A DNA stretch of 64,000 nt from Amorphophallus konjac (GCA_022559845.1 CM040125.1:288038200-288102199), one strand, 5' to 3'. Shown: positions 1-10,464, counted from the stretch's first letter. Made by a program: numbers and translations. Notes: generated by a model not told the origin, from the letters alone.

Positions 1-449
1 CTTGGGTCGCTATTTCCATTTATGTAGTAAACGGAGAAAACACAATCCAGAAATGAAATCTGTAACTCTTACAGACCTATATGCATGTTTTTAACCTAGG
101 AATTATAGGGTTTTGCTAAGTCTTGAGAAAACCTACCTTTTGATGCTTTGGATGGCCTTTGGTTGATAGAACGATGAAGAAGATGAGAATAATAACCACA
201 TCCGATACTCTATTTCAAACAGAGGAACTTGATAACAATGGCAACGGATGAAGCAGCAGGAGGAAGAGGAAGAAGAAGAATTCCTACGTTCTTCACGTTC
301 TCCACGGCAGGACGAAGAGGAAGATGATGGGAACCCCTCCTCGTATCAACAACAGGATGGAGAGGAAGGCTCCCTGATGCTTGGACGATCGACAACAGCA
401 GTAGGTTTGATGAAGAAAAGAGCCAACAGGTTGGCTCGATGGGAGGGGG

Positions 450-458
450 TATTTATAG
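450..458 (-). promoter_or_regulatory. Candidate TATA box of element B 3' LTR
   Basis: The minus strand reads CTATAAATA, followed by C-rich sequence, as expected for an LTR core promoter. The equivalent site in the 5' LTR (26471-26480) reads CCTATAACTA, so the TATA core is damaged there. No transcript data were available. Confidence 0.45.
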
Positions 459-617
459 GGAAGGAATCCTAATAGATTTTTAGGAGTTCGATTAGAACAA
501 AAATTTCCTTGATAGAATCCTTACTAAACTTAAATATACACGTATCAATCCCTTTCTTAATCAAAACTTACCCCGGATAACATCCCTGTTCGAACCAAAC
601 ACCAACGGTTCTGTTTG

Positions 618-775
618 TAAATGACGCCTAAGGTTGGGGCGTTATTTAAAAATGACACCTCTGTCACAGTCTTCAATTCTTTTATATGACACCTGTCAAG
701 AGGGCGTCAATTCTTAAATTAGCGCCTGCGTGAATAGTCTTCAATTAAATGACGACTTTAACGAAGGTGTTATTT
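618..775. repeat. Short-hairpin array in element B LTR
   Basis: Several units of about 30 bp each contain an imperfect inverted repeat with ACGCC-type and GGCGT-type arms separated by a few bases and by AT-rich spacers (TTATTT, TCAATTC). The same arrangement is present at 26640-26795 in the other LTR and much more extensively in element A. Confidence 0.6.
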
Positions 776-892
776 ATCTTGGCCCTTTTTGTTATATGTT
801 TTAAGTGTATATGAGTTGAACTTTTTATCATTGGTTTTAAATCTTTTATTATATTTAAGATTTTATTCTTTTAATTTACCAGGGTTGCTACA

Positions 893-914
893 CCCTCCCC
901 CACTTAAAAAGAAT
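893..914 (-). other. Polypurine tract of element B
   Basis: On the minus strand the sequence AAGTGGGGGAGGG lies directly against the 3' LTR start (TGTAGCAACC). This is the usual plus-strand priming site of LTR retrotransposons. Element A has the identical core at 18076-18088. Confidence 0.85.
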
Positions 915-969
915 TTGGTCCCCAAATTCAATCGCACATATTTACGGAGAGTGTAGGACTCATACCTCT

Positions 970-1174
970 TTAGAATAAATCCGGGAATCGCTTCTTCATA
1001 GACTCCTCGGTCTCCCATGTGGCTTCGTGCTCTGAGCATTTACTCCATTGCACCTTTAGCATGGGAATTGTCTTATTTCTTAGTATACGAACTTCACGAT
1101 CGAGGATCTTCATAGGCTTTTGTTCATATGTGAGATCCTTTTGAATCACCAGGTCTCCATGATCGATGATATGT
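970..1174 (-). pseudogene. Element B pol, C-terminal end (chromodomain-like tail)
   Basis: Read on the minus strand, this encodes the last part of the integrase polyprotein. It aligns with the end of element A pol (about 17805-18006): a stretch around ILDRE, then KVQW and [14 protein letters not shown], ending in a TAA at 970-972. The piece was separated from the rest of pol by insertion of the CACTA at 1178. The tail resembles the degenerate chromodomain of chromovirus integrases, which is thought to target integration to heterochromatin. Confidence 0.8.
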
Positions 1175-1177
1175 GGC

Positions 1178-1376
1178 CACTACAAGAAAAAGTGGCTATA
1201 GCGACCGAATTAGCGACCGATTTAATCGGTCGCTAGTCGGTCCCAAATAGAGACCAATTCGGAGACCGAAATAATCGGTCGCATTACCGAGACCGTTTCA
1301 GCGACCGCATGTATATCGGTCGCTAATCGGTCGCTATTATTGCGACCGAATTAACTTCGGTCTCCAGTCGGTCGCT
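1178..1376 (+). repeat. CACTA left terminal and subterminal repeats
   Basis: The terminal CACTACAAGAAAAA is followed by repeated GCGACCGA and TCGGTCGC units in both orientations over about 200 bp. In known CACTA elements such motifs bind the TnpA-like protein. The units match those at 8395-8789. Confidence 0.9.
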
Positions 1377-1377
1377 G

Positions 1378-1700
1378 ATGCCGTTATACTTCCTACTACG
1401 ACCCCCGCCCGCCCGAGCCCTCCCGCCCGAGCCCCCCCCCTCCCGCCCGAGCCCCCCCTCCCGAGCCCCCTTCCCCTGCGGCCCCCTCTCCGCCCTAGCC
1501 CCCCTCCCCGCTCCCGCCCGAGCCCCCTCCGCCGGAGCCCCCCCTCCGCCCGAGCCCTCCCGCCCGAGCCCCCCTCCTCCGCCGGAGCCCCCCTCCCCGT
1601 GCTGCCTCCCGCCCGAGCCCCCCTCCGCCGGAGCCCGTCGCCGCGCCGCTCGCGTCGAGTCGCCGTCGCCGCTCGCCCTGCCGTCGTCGCCCTCCGCAGG

Positions 1701-1757
<57 letters not shown>

Positions 1758-4700
1758 TCCCCCTCCGTCACCGGCCTGCTCCCCTCCCCCGCCGGCCTAC
1801 TCCCCTCCCCCCTGCGGCCCCGTCGCCGGCTTGCTCCCCTCCCCTCCCCCCTGCGGCCTGCGCCCCCGTCCCCCTCAGATCTCCTTCCCATCCCCATGCC
1901 CCTCCCCCTCCGGCCTGACCCCTCTGATCCCCCTCCCCTTCCCGTCCCACTCCGCCTCCCCCGGCCCTCTGCCTCCGACGGTCTCCTCCCTTCCTCCCCT
2001 TCCCGTGTCCCCCTCTGCCTCCCCCTCCCCTTCCCGTCCCCCTCCACCTCTGGAAACCCCCCACCAACTCCCCTTTGTGCTGCACCACCGGAATCGTCTC
2101 ACCCTCCCAATGCCATCGGAAGCCCCCTCCCCATCCCCCCAGTACGGGGGGCTGGACGCCATTGAGACCTACGTGTTCTGGGACGGCCACGAGCCGTCGC
2201 CTGGCAATGTACCTTGTCACCACCGCATGTGTTGCTTTGCTCTCTCTTTCTTCTACTCCATCTCCTCTCAAAACCGTTATTTGTTTCTTCTTCTTCTTCC
2301 CGATGCCTTGTTGCAGTACAACTTCGACGGGAGGTATGATCTAGTGAGGTTCGTGAAGACGGTGAAGGACGCGGGGCTCTATGTCGTTCTCCGGATCGGG
2401 CCTTACGTCTGTGCAGAGTGGAACTTTGGGTACCTCTATCCCTCTGCTTTTTCTTTCTTTGTTTTTCCATCTCTGGGGCTGTGTCTGAGTAGCCAAGAAC
2501 CGTTCTTTCTTCTTCTTCTGTTTCGCTTCAGTTTACTGGATTTAGACAGCAGAAATGGGTAAATTTGGTGGAGGATCGTCTCTGAAACTTTTTTTGTTCC
2601 GAGGATTTTGCACCAACATTTTGTTGGGCTATTTTGCTTTGCAGGGGGCTTCCTGTGTGGCTGAAGTATGTGCCAGGCATCAGCTTCAGGACGGACAACG
2701 AGCCTTTCAAGGTCCCTTCTCCCTTCTCCTCCCAGTTTTCTGCACACTCATGTGGTTCTTAGTTCTTGAACGATGGTAGAAACCAAAGTACATCTCCATG
2801 CAACCACCTGCTTAGATGTTCTATGTTGCAGACGGCAATGCAAGGCTTTGTCCAGAAGATTGTCCAGATGATGAAGGCTGAGTCGCTGTTTGAATCCCAA
2901 GGCGGTCCTATTATCCTCTCCCAGGCATGCTCTTTTTTTTTTCTGGGCATGTTCAGCTGTTCTCTATGCTTTTCATTCATGAAACACACACTTCTGTGAG
3001 ATGTTTCTGTTTGCTGCCCTTGTCTTTGCCCTCTTTTGGGTATGCGTAAACAGTTTCTACTGCTTGTGCTTGCAAGCAGGAAGATTTAGAATGTTGAAAC
3101 AGTTGTGAGAGCATAATTAGTCTGAATTACTGACTTGGAAGTGTTCAATTGGCAGATTGAAAATGAGTATGGACCAGAGAGTAGGTCACTTGGGCCCGCT
3201 GGTCATTCATATATGACTTGGGCTGCGGAGATGGCTGTCGGACTAAAAACGGGTGTTCCGTGGGTGATGTGCAAGGAGGACGATGCCCCAGATCCAGTGG
3301 TGAGAGACTTGTGTTACTTGATCTGCATGTCTACTATATTTCTGCTCTGGTTCTGCTCTGGAGGAAGCAAGGCGGTTGGACCCCTCGCTCAGCTTAATTC
3401 ACATTGACCAGCTCATGTTGATGGCTTCTTTGTTTTGGACTAAGGCTAAGGAAAAGCTGGTTGATGGTCATTCTTATTGTTCATTCATGATGCTTGTGTT
3501 CTCTCCCGTAGGCTTTAATTTATGCCACAGAAGTTCTGAGCACATTTTTTCCTTTTTTTTCTAAAATTTATGGAACAGATAAACACCTGCAATGGCTTCT
3601 ACTGTGACAATTTCAATCCCAACAGACCTTACAAACCTAAGATGTGGACTGAAGCCTGGAGTGGCTGGTAAGTTCCTAGCTCTTAATGGATTTGTTATTC
3701 CTTGAAGCTTCTTTTGGTGTGTGTGGGTGTTGGTGGTAGAGGTGGGAATTCGTAGCTCATAACCTCTTCTACCTTTATCCTCTCTGTGAAGGTTCACAGA
3801 GTTTGGAGGCACAATTCACAAGCGACCAGTTGAAGATTTGGCATTTGCCGTGGCTCGATTCATACAGAATGGGGGTGCATTCATCAATTATTACATGGTT
3901 GGAGCATGTCTTTAATTCTTGGCATTCCATTCTTTTTGAGCAACTGGACTTTCAAATTGTTTTGCTGTCTTGCTGAAGCTAATGTACTTTTTTCTCTTCT
4001 GCATGAACAAACAGTACCATGGTGGAACTAATTTTGGACGCACAGCTGGAGGCCCGTTTATCACAACAAGCTATGATTATGATGCTCCAATTGACGAATA
4101 TGGTGAGATGTATGACTAATCTTTTTTGTCCTAGATGAAGAACCTGAAACCTTGGCTGAAAATTTTGCTCTAGATATTTTGTATTACCGAGTGAAACATT
4201 TCAATTTCATTTTCATTTTTTGTTATCTGGTAACAGCCAATTGGCACGGTATTTTTGTCAGTGAAAAACCAAAGTTTGTGAAGCTGGTTAAGTTTGTATA
4301 ACCCTTGAAAGTTTCTATTACTCATAGTTGTATGTCCCAAAATACTCCTGTTTCATAAAACTTCATTTTTTGCTCACTAACATTTTCCTATTACTGCTAC
4401 TTGTGGCAAATTTGCAGGCCTCATCAGGGAACCAAAGTATGGACATCTGAAAGAGCTGCATAGGGCCATTAAATTGTGTGAAAAAGCTTTGGTTTCTGCG
4501 AATCCAACTGTTACATCTCTAGGGAGCTATCAACAGGTTATGAGCCTTCTTTTCCGATTATTGATGCAGCACTCTGAATGCCTGGAAATATACTCATCAA
4601 TTTTTAAATTCTTATGATATGTTGTTGGCAGGCTCATGTTTTCTCTTCGCAAACTGGAGACTGTGCTGCTTTCCTCTCTAACTATGATCCTAATTCCATC

Positions 4701-7179
4701 GTGAGAGTTATGTTTAACAACATGCATTACACCTTGCCACCCTGGTCAAGCAGCATCCTTCCTGACTGCAGAAATGTAGTATTTAATACTGCAAAGGTAT
4801 GTGATACAAACCACTGGAGAAGAATGTTTTTTCTCATTATTAATCGTGTCTTGTAAATCATCTGCATAAAATTTTCTTTACGTCCCCATTTTGGATTTCT
4901 TGGTGGCTTCATGTGTACCCCATAGTGTAAATAGAATAAACAGCACTATCAATTCCTGTGTCTAGTTTAGATCATATGTGCATGGCGAAGCTATGTTCAG
5001 CATGCTTTGCTGTTCCTAAACATTTTACCAAATAGTTATATATTTTTTTGTATATTGCTTAAGCTAACTCTCCTTTCACCATATAGGTCGGAGTTCAAAC
5101 GTCACAAATGCAAATGATGGCAACTAATGAATTATCACTGTCATGGGAAAGGTACGATGAGGAGATCATTTCCATGGGAGATAATTCTTTATTCACCACA
5201 GTTGGACTATTAGAGCAGATAAATGTGACAAGGGATATGACAGACTATTTGTGGTACATTACCAGGTGAGCATCAGGACCAGCATAAATATCCTGCTAAA
5301 ATGGGTATATTTGGAGAATTCGTAACCTTAGTTTCTATATTCCTTTTTCCTCCACTTGTCGCCTTTGCATTTCATCACTCTTTAACATGATTTATGCTTC
5401 CTGGATGATGAAAGTACCGAATGCTCTAATGTCAGAATGCTACGGATCTCTGCACTGCCTAGTCTTGATTTGGATACACCAGCCATATTCACCTTGGCAA
5501 GGATTTTTCGGTGACCTCCTATTTAAAATTCTTTGATTCCAGCGTCGACATTAGTGCATCAGAAGCTTTTCTCAATGGAGGCCAACTTCCAAATATCATC
5601 GTGCAGTCCGCTGGCCATGCTTTGCATGTTTTCGTCAATGGGGAACTCTCAGGTGGATTTACTAATTTCCCATTCTGGCCAAATTATTAAGTGTTACAAG
5701 TAAATTTTATAAAAACAAGGACATTCAAGTTCTGATTTTGTGATTCCAACAGGATCCACTTATGGGAACAGGGAGAATAGGAGGATTACCTATAATGGTA
5801 ATGTGAAGCTGCGTGCTGGATCAAATAGAATCGCTCTGCTGAGCGTGGCTGTTGGACTGCCAGTCAGTAACTCCTACCTATGTTTGTTGTTTTACTCAGA
5901 AGCTAGACTTTAAGGAAACTTACACACTGGGGAAGAAACTTACATTAATCTGTCTTTCCCCTTTTTTAATGAAGAATGTTGGAACACACTATGAGAATTG
6001 GAATACTGGAGTTCTAGGTCCAGTCGTTCTTCATGGTCTGAGTGAAGGAAGAAGAGACTTAACATGGCAGAACTGGTCCTATCAGGTCCTTTTTATTTTT
6101 CTTTGAACAGTTATGCATTCATAAATTGGAAGTCGTATGAGCTCATTGCGTTTTTTTTCTTTCTTTCTTTTAACATAGGTTGGTCTCAAAGGGGAAGCTA
6201 TGAATATCAACTCTCTAGAGGGAACTTCATCAGTGGAATGGATGCAAGGGGCATTTGCAGCTCAACATCAGCAACCATTAACATGGTACAAGGTAACATA
6301 TGGGCATCAACTCGCTCTTACTGAATTACAACTGTTTTGGCAACTAGAGTTTATGTCTTAAGTTTTTTCAGGCTTCCTTCAATGCACCTGGAGGAGACGA
6401 GCCATTGGCCCTGGACATGGGTAGCATGGGAAAGGGCCAAATATGGATAAATGGACAAAGCATAGGAAGATATTGGAACGCATATGCACCAAATGGCAAT
6501 TGTAACGGGTGTACTTATGCCGGAACATATCGGCCTCCAAAGTGTCAGACTGGTTGTGGTCAGCCTACACAGCGGTGGTAAGGGAGCATTAACTAAATTG
6601 TATTGCTTTTTTGTGTTGAACTTAATTTCTTTAGCACTTTTATGTTCCTTTTTCTTAATGGATGATCCTCTGAAGATTCTTCCCTCTTTTGTGTGGGACT
6701 ACCTAATGCACATCCCTGTCCTTCGTCATTCAAAATGGTGCTTACCATCCAAATCAATTTCGAGGTTTCCATGCAGCAAGTTTACAATTTGCACTAGTTG
6801 TAACGTGTTATGCTTTCCCAGGTATCACGTGCCGCGATCCTGGTTACAGCCAACCAGAAACCTTCTAGTAGTTTTCGAGGAGCTCGGAGGCGATTTTTCT
6901 GCTGATTCTGACACCCCTTGCTTTTATTTTATCAAGCAGGCACTACCTGCGCTTGTCCCTATGCTGTTGGAGACACTCCTTAAGCAAGAAGACGACCAAG
7001 ATCAGGATGAAGGAGTTTGGAATCTTGCAATGGCTGGAGGAACATGCTTGGGTTTGGTTGCACGGACCGTGGGAGATGACATTGTGCCTCTTGTTATGCC
7101 ATTCATAGAAGAAAACATTAACAAACCTGAATGGAGGCAGCGAGAAGCAGCAACTTATGCATTTGGTTCTAAAATCTGA
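1378..7179 (+). CDS. Chimeric gene: Pro/Ser-rich leader, GH35 beta-galactosidase, importin-beta fragment (17 exons)
   Basis: My exon model is 1378-2208, 2317-2429, 2645-2711, 2832-2924, 3156-3299, 3579-3667, 3792-3897, 4015-4102, 4418-4536, 4632-4796, 5087-5265, 5543-5652, 5753-5862, 5975-6085, 6179-6292, 6372-6577 and 6822-7179. All phases fit, no internal stop appears, and the sum is 3003 nt (1000 residues). All donors are GT except GC after 2924. About 255 leader residues from ATG 1378 are followed by plant GH35 from [12 protein letters not shown] to [10 protein letters not shown]. The acid/base Glu (IENEYG, exon 5) and nucleophile Glu (WTEAW, exon 6) are present. The fusion ends in importin-beta HEAT sequence. 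The native N-terminus (signal peptide, first barrel strand) is missing, so the enzyme may not fold or be secreted. The start is uncertain: an AG acceptor at 2141-2142 matches the native exon border, so the leader may be intronic. Expression and function are unknown. Confidence 0.7.
1704..1754 (+). repeat. (CT)n microsatellite
   Basis: About 25 CT dinucleotides lie in a C-rich segment. It gives the Leu-Ser repeats in the open frame that starts at 1378. Such tracts are common in plant 5' leaders and first introns, which may be the origin of this segment. Confidence 0.95.
2143..6894 (+). other. Captured plant beta-galactosidase (GH35) gene segment
   Basis: This is the part of the chimera derived from a plant cell-wall beta-galactosidase. 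GH35 enzymes remove terminal beta-galactose from wall polysaccharides and glycoproteins in the apoplast. In order it encodes [25 protein letters not shown], the TIM-barrel core with both catalytic Glu, NYYM then [14 protein letters not shown], and the beta-sandwich domains up to [20 protein letters not shown]. Introns are kept, so capture was at the DNA level and not by reverse transcription. Exon borders match those known for plant BGAL genes. One odd residue is Leu in NFGGLPVW where Phe is usual. The C-terminal lectin-like domain of some BGALs is absent. Confidence 0.9.
6895..7164 (+). other. Captured importin subunit beta-1 exon fragment (HEAT repeats)
   Basis: Directly after the beta-galactosidase residues EELGGD the frame continues as [19 protein letters not shown], then [25 protein letters not shown] and [10 protein letters not shown]. 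This is typical plant importin-beta (karyopherin-beta1) sequence from the HEAT-repeat solenoid. In the parent protein this region forms part of the nuclear-import carrier. Both parents have a Gly-Gly-Asp at the join, so a short microhomology may have mediated the fusion. The frame ends with Lys-Ile-stop inside the first 180-bp repeat. Confidence 0.85.
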
Positions 7180-7856
7180 AATACCGGTCGGATGGCCGTG
7201 CCGGTCATTCCAATACGACCGGGGAGATGAAAGTGACTTGTCAGAACTGACGGAATCCAAATCGGATGCCCGGTTTGAGCTCGGCGCTCAAACTTCATTT
7301 TTAAAATACACTTATTTCAAATGAACTGTTAGGACGGGTCCGGGGGTCTAAAATCTGAAATACCGGTCGGATGGCCGTGCCGGTCATTCCAATACGACCG
7401 GGGAGATGAAAGTGACTTGTCAGAACTGACGGAATCCAAATCGGATGCCCGGTTTGAGCTCGGCGCTCAAACTTCATTTTTAAAATACACTTAGTTCAAA
7501 TGAACTGTTAGGACGGGGCATTTGGTTCTAAAATCTGAAATACCGGTCGGATGGCCGTGCCGATCATTCCAATACGACCGGGGAGATGAAAGTGACTTGT
7601 CAGAACTGACGGAATCCAAATCGGATGCCCGGTTTGAGCTCGGCGCTCAAACTTCATTTTTAAAATACACTTAGTTCAAATGAACTGTTAGGACGGGTCC
7701 GGGGGTCTAAAATTCGAAATACCGGTCGGATGGCCGTGCCGATCATTCCAATACGACCGGGGAGATGAAAGTGACTTGTCAGAACTGACGGAATCCAAAT
7801 CGGATGCCCGGTTTGAGCTCGGCGCTCAAACTTCATTTTTAAAATACAAGATGAAA
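7166..7856 (+). repeat. 180-bp tandem repeat array (about 3.8 copies)
   Basis: Copies start near 7169, 7348, 7528 and 7707 (spacing 179, 180 and 179 bp). Each contains AATACCGGTCGGATGGCC and GGTTTGAGCTCGGCGCTC. Copies 1 and 3 are preceded by importin-derived GCATTTGGTTCT, and copies 2 and 4 by GGGTCCGGGGGTCT. The array is therefore two copies of a dimer of about 359 bp. Copies 3 and 4 share a variant (CGATCATTCC against CGGTCATTCC). Confidence 0.92.
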
Positions 7857-8394
7857 TTTGAACTTATATTGTGTGTGTGTATTTATATATATGAAAATGA
7901 GCTGGCTTAAACTATTGGCATACTCTTGTTAATGCTTGATTTCTTTATTAAGTCTTGTTAATGCTTGATTTCTTTATTAAGGATTTGATTATAATTTTTT
8001 TAAATGATATACAGGATCATCCGTCGCGAGATGTTGGACGAGACGACGACCAGGATGATGTTGGACGAGACGACGACCAGGATGAGACATATGTGGAGGA
8101 TTTGTGATTTTATTTTAGTTGTGTATGTTGTCATTTTATTATTATGGATGTATGATTAATTTGTGATTTTATTTTAATTGTGTGTAATTTGAGGTTCGTG
8201 GAGATTGTGATCCGTGTAGTTGATTTATTATTGTTTTATGAAATTGTTATTTATCAGGTGTTTGTATGTGATGAATTTGAGATTTGTCGATATTGTTGTC
8301 TGTGTAGTTGATTTTATATTTATGTTATGAATTTGTTATTTATCAGGTAATTTATTTATCAGTTTAAATAAATTTTTAAAAAAAAATAATGCAA
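7857..8394 (+). other. AT-rich CACTA interior with an acidic terminal-exon relic
   Basis: Mostly AT-rich sequence with several near-repeats (TTGTGATTTTATTTTA twice, TTATTTATCAGG twice, TCTTGTTAATGCTTGATTTC twice). At 8015-8107 an AG acceptor (ATACAG) opens a 31-codon frame with a duplicated GRDDDQD unit ending ETYVEDL-stop. This could be the last exon of a CACTA-encoded protein left after internal deletion. I cannot assign it firmly. Confidence 0.4.
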
Positions 8395-8789
8395 AATTAG
8401 CGACCGCATGGAGACTGAATTGCGACCGAATAGCGACTATACGTTATATTTCTTTTATACTTTGCGACCGACTGGCGACCGAATTGAGACCGAATAAATC
8501 CGATAGGTTAATTTTATTTTTAAAAATACAACATAATTCGAGACCGAATAGCGACCGAATTGAGACCGACTTAATTAGCGACCGGTCAGGCGACCGATTA
8601 TAATCGGTCTCTGGTAACGACTGATACTGCGACCGAATTATGTCGGTCGCTATATAGCGACTATTATATAGCGACCGACATATTCGGTCGCTAGATAGTA
8701 TCTGTTCGGTCGCAATGGAGATTTGCGACCGATCTACGACTGAATAGCGACCGCTAGGTCGGTCGCTATCCGCGATTTTTCTTGTAGTG
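8395..8789 (-). repeat. CACTA right subterminal repeats and terminal repeat
   Basis: Many GCGACCGA, GCGACTGA and GAGACCGA units in both orientations, ending in TTTTTCTTGTAGTG, mirror the left end. The 3-bp TSD GGC follows immediately. Confidence 0.92.
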
Positions 8790-8792
8790 GGC

Positions 8793-10373
8793 GGATCGTG
8801 CACATACTTCTTCAGCATGGATATATGGAATACATTATAGACATCGGACAATTGAGGAGGCAAAGCGATGCGATAAGCAACCTTACCAACTCTTTCTAAT
8901 ACCTCAAAAGGTCCAATAAACCTTTGTGTAAGCTTGCCCTTAACACCAAATCTCCTTATTCCACGTCCAGGTGATACTTTAAGAAATACGTGATCTCCGA
9001 CTTGAAATTTGAGATCTCTTCTTCTTGTATCAGCATAAGCCTTCTGTCTAGACTGAGCTACTTGAAGTTTCTCCCTAATCATCTGAATCTTTTCGGTGGT
9101 ATCCCTTACCATGTTTGGGCCTAATAGTTGTTTCTCGCCAACTTCATCCCAGCACAAGGGTGATCGGCAACTCCTTCCGTATATGGCTTCGAAAGGTGCC
9201 ATCTGTATACTTGCCTGGTAGCTGTTGTTGTATGCAAATTCAACCAAAGGCAAGTGATCATGCCAGCTTCCAGCAAAATCAATGATGCAAGCTCTGAGCA
9301 TATCTTCTACTACCTGATTGGTTCTCTCGGTCTGACCATCTGTTTGAGGATGAAAAGCTATACTAAAGTTAAGTCTCGTCCCCAGCGAATGTTGTAGACC
9401 CTTCCAAAAGTGAGATGTAAAACGAGGGTCTCTGTCAGACACGATTGAGACAGGTACTCCATGTAACCTGACTATCTCCTTAATGTATAATGCAGCAAGG
9501 ATGTCAATTGACCATCGGCTCTTGATTGGCAAGAAATGGGCCGACTTGGTCAGATGGTCTATGATGACCCATATTCCATCATGTCCTCCTCTAGATTTAG
9601 ACAAACCCATAATGAAGTCCATACTGATATCCTCTCACTTCCACTTGGAAATATCAAGAGGATGTAACTTACCGACGGGCTTTTGGTGTTCCGCCTTGAC
9701 TTGTTGGCAAGTGAGACAACGAGACACGAAGTCTGCTATTTCTCTTTTCATATTGGGCCACCAAAAGGTCCTTTTTAAATCTTGGTACATTTTGGTAGAT
9801 CCTGGATGAATCGTGTACCTTGATCTGTGAGCTTCATCTAAGATCTTCTTCTTTAGCTCTGGACAATCTAGGATGCAATTTCTATCTCTGAATAACAATC
9901 TTCCGTCTGAAGCTAATTTGAAATCAGATTGCTCTTCCATCTTTCCCTTGATTTCCACTAATATCGGGTCATTATCTTGCAGTCCTTGTATCTCTGAGAG
10001 TAGATACAGGTTGTATGCTCATATGGGATAGTGTGACACACCTACTCTCCTTATCCATGCTTATATTAAGTCTAGTGAACTGTTCTAGAAACTTCCACTC
10101 CTGAATCATACAATTAGCTAATATTACTCTTGGCTTGTGACTGAGGGCATCATCTACAGGATTACCCTTTCCAGGATGATATTGTATTGTGAAGTCGAAG
10201 TCCTTGAGATATTCTAGCCAACGTCTTTGCCTCATATTCAATTCCTTCTGAGAGAAAAGATACTTGAGACTCATGTGATCGGAGTATACAGTGAACTGCA
10301 CTCCGTATAAGTAATGTCTCCAGATCTTCAATGCAAACACTACCGCAGCCAATTCTATATCATGTATTGGGTA
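8793..10373 (-). pseudogene. Element B pol, second half of RNase H and integrase
   Basis: The minus strand encodes RNase H residues ([20 protein letters not shown]), the linker, the integrase zinc finger ([10 protein letters not shown] then CLTCQQVK) and the DDE core ([31 protein letters not shown]). A frameshift lies near 10008, and a nonsense codon (TGA at 9632-9634, where A has Trp in KWKWED) breaks it further. The right edge is cut by element A and the left edge by the CACTA. It cannot yield functional enzyme. Confidence 0.9.
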
Positions 10374-10464
10374 GTTCTTGTAGCATTCCTGATAAAATAT
10401 TAATAACAATAAAGATTTTAAAATAAATCAAATAAATAGATAAATAAAACAATATAAAATAACG

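Larger units (their letters stand above)
1..892 (-). repeat. Element B 3' LTR (partial, right-hand end only)
   Basis: This stretch matches 26022-26912 almost base for base with a few small indels, so it is the other LTR of B. It ends at 892 with GGTTGCTACA, which is TGTAGCAACC on the element strand, directly next to the polypurine tract. The rest of the LTR lies left of the window. It includes a run of Glu codons in a short open frame (248-472) that recurs in the other LTR; I treat it as non-coding. Confidence 0.9.
1178..8789. mobile_element. CACTA (En/Spm) element carrying a captured chimeric gene
   Basis: The left end is CACTACAAGAAAAA and the right end is its complement TTTTTCTTGTAGTG, flanked by a 3-bp duplication GGC at 1175-1177 and 8790-8792. 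Both features are diagnostic of CACTA transposons. Both ends carry dense subterminal copies of GCGACCGA/TCGGTCGC. The 7.6-kb interior has no recognisable transposase core. It holds a proline-rich GC-rich segment, most of a beta-galactosidase gene with introns, an importin-beta fragment, a 180-bp tandem array and a small acidic exon relic. It is therefore a non-autonomous gene-capturing (Pack-CACTA type) element. It inserted into the integrase end of element B, so it is younger than B. Confidence 0.95.

Noticed and set aside
1337..2047. Long Arg/Gly-rich open frame on the minus strand
   Set aside because: It is the antisense shadow of the C-rich and CT-repeat segment. Its composition is dictated by low-complexity DNA, with no domain.
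2645..2711. Suspected frameshift in the third exon of the beta-galactosidase
   Set aside because: On recounting, the phase-2 donor at 2429 joins correctly to 2645 and gives [12 protein letters not shown]. The only change is Phe to Leu.
2143..6894. Native host beta-galactosidase gene
   Set aside because: It lies entirely between CACTA ends with a 3-bp TSD inside a retrotransposon, and lacks the native first exon.
6484..7179. 231-codon single-exon gene beginning at 6484
   Set aside because: Its first third reads through the intron 6578-6821. The true coding path joins 6372-6577 to 6822-7179.
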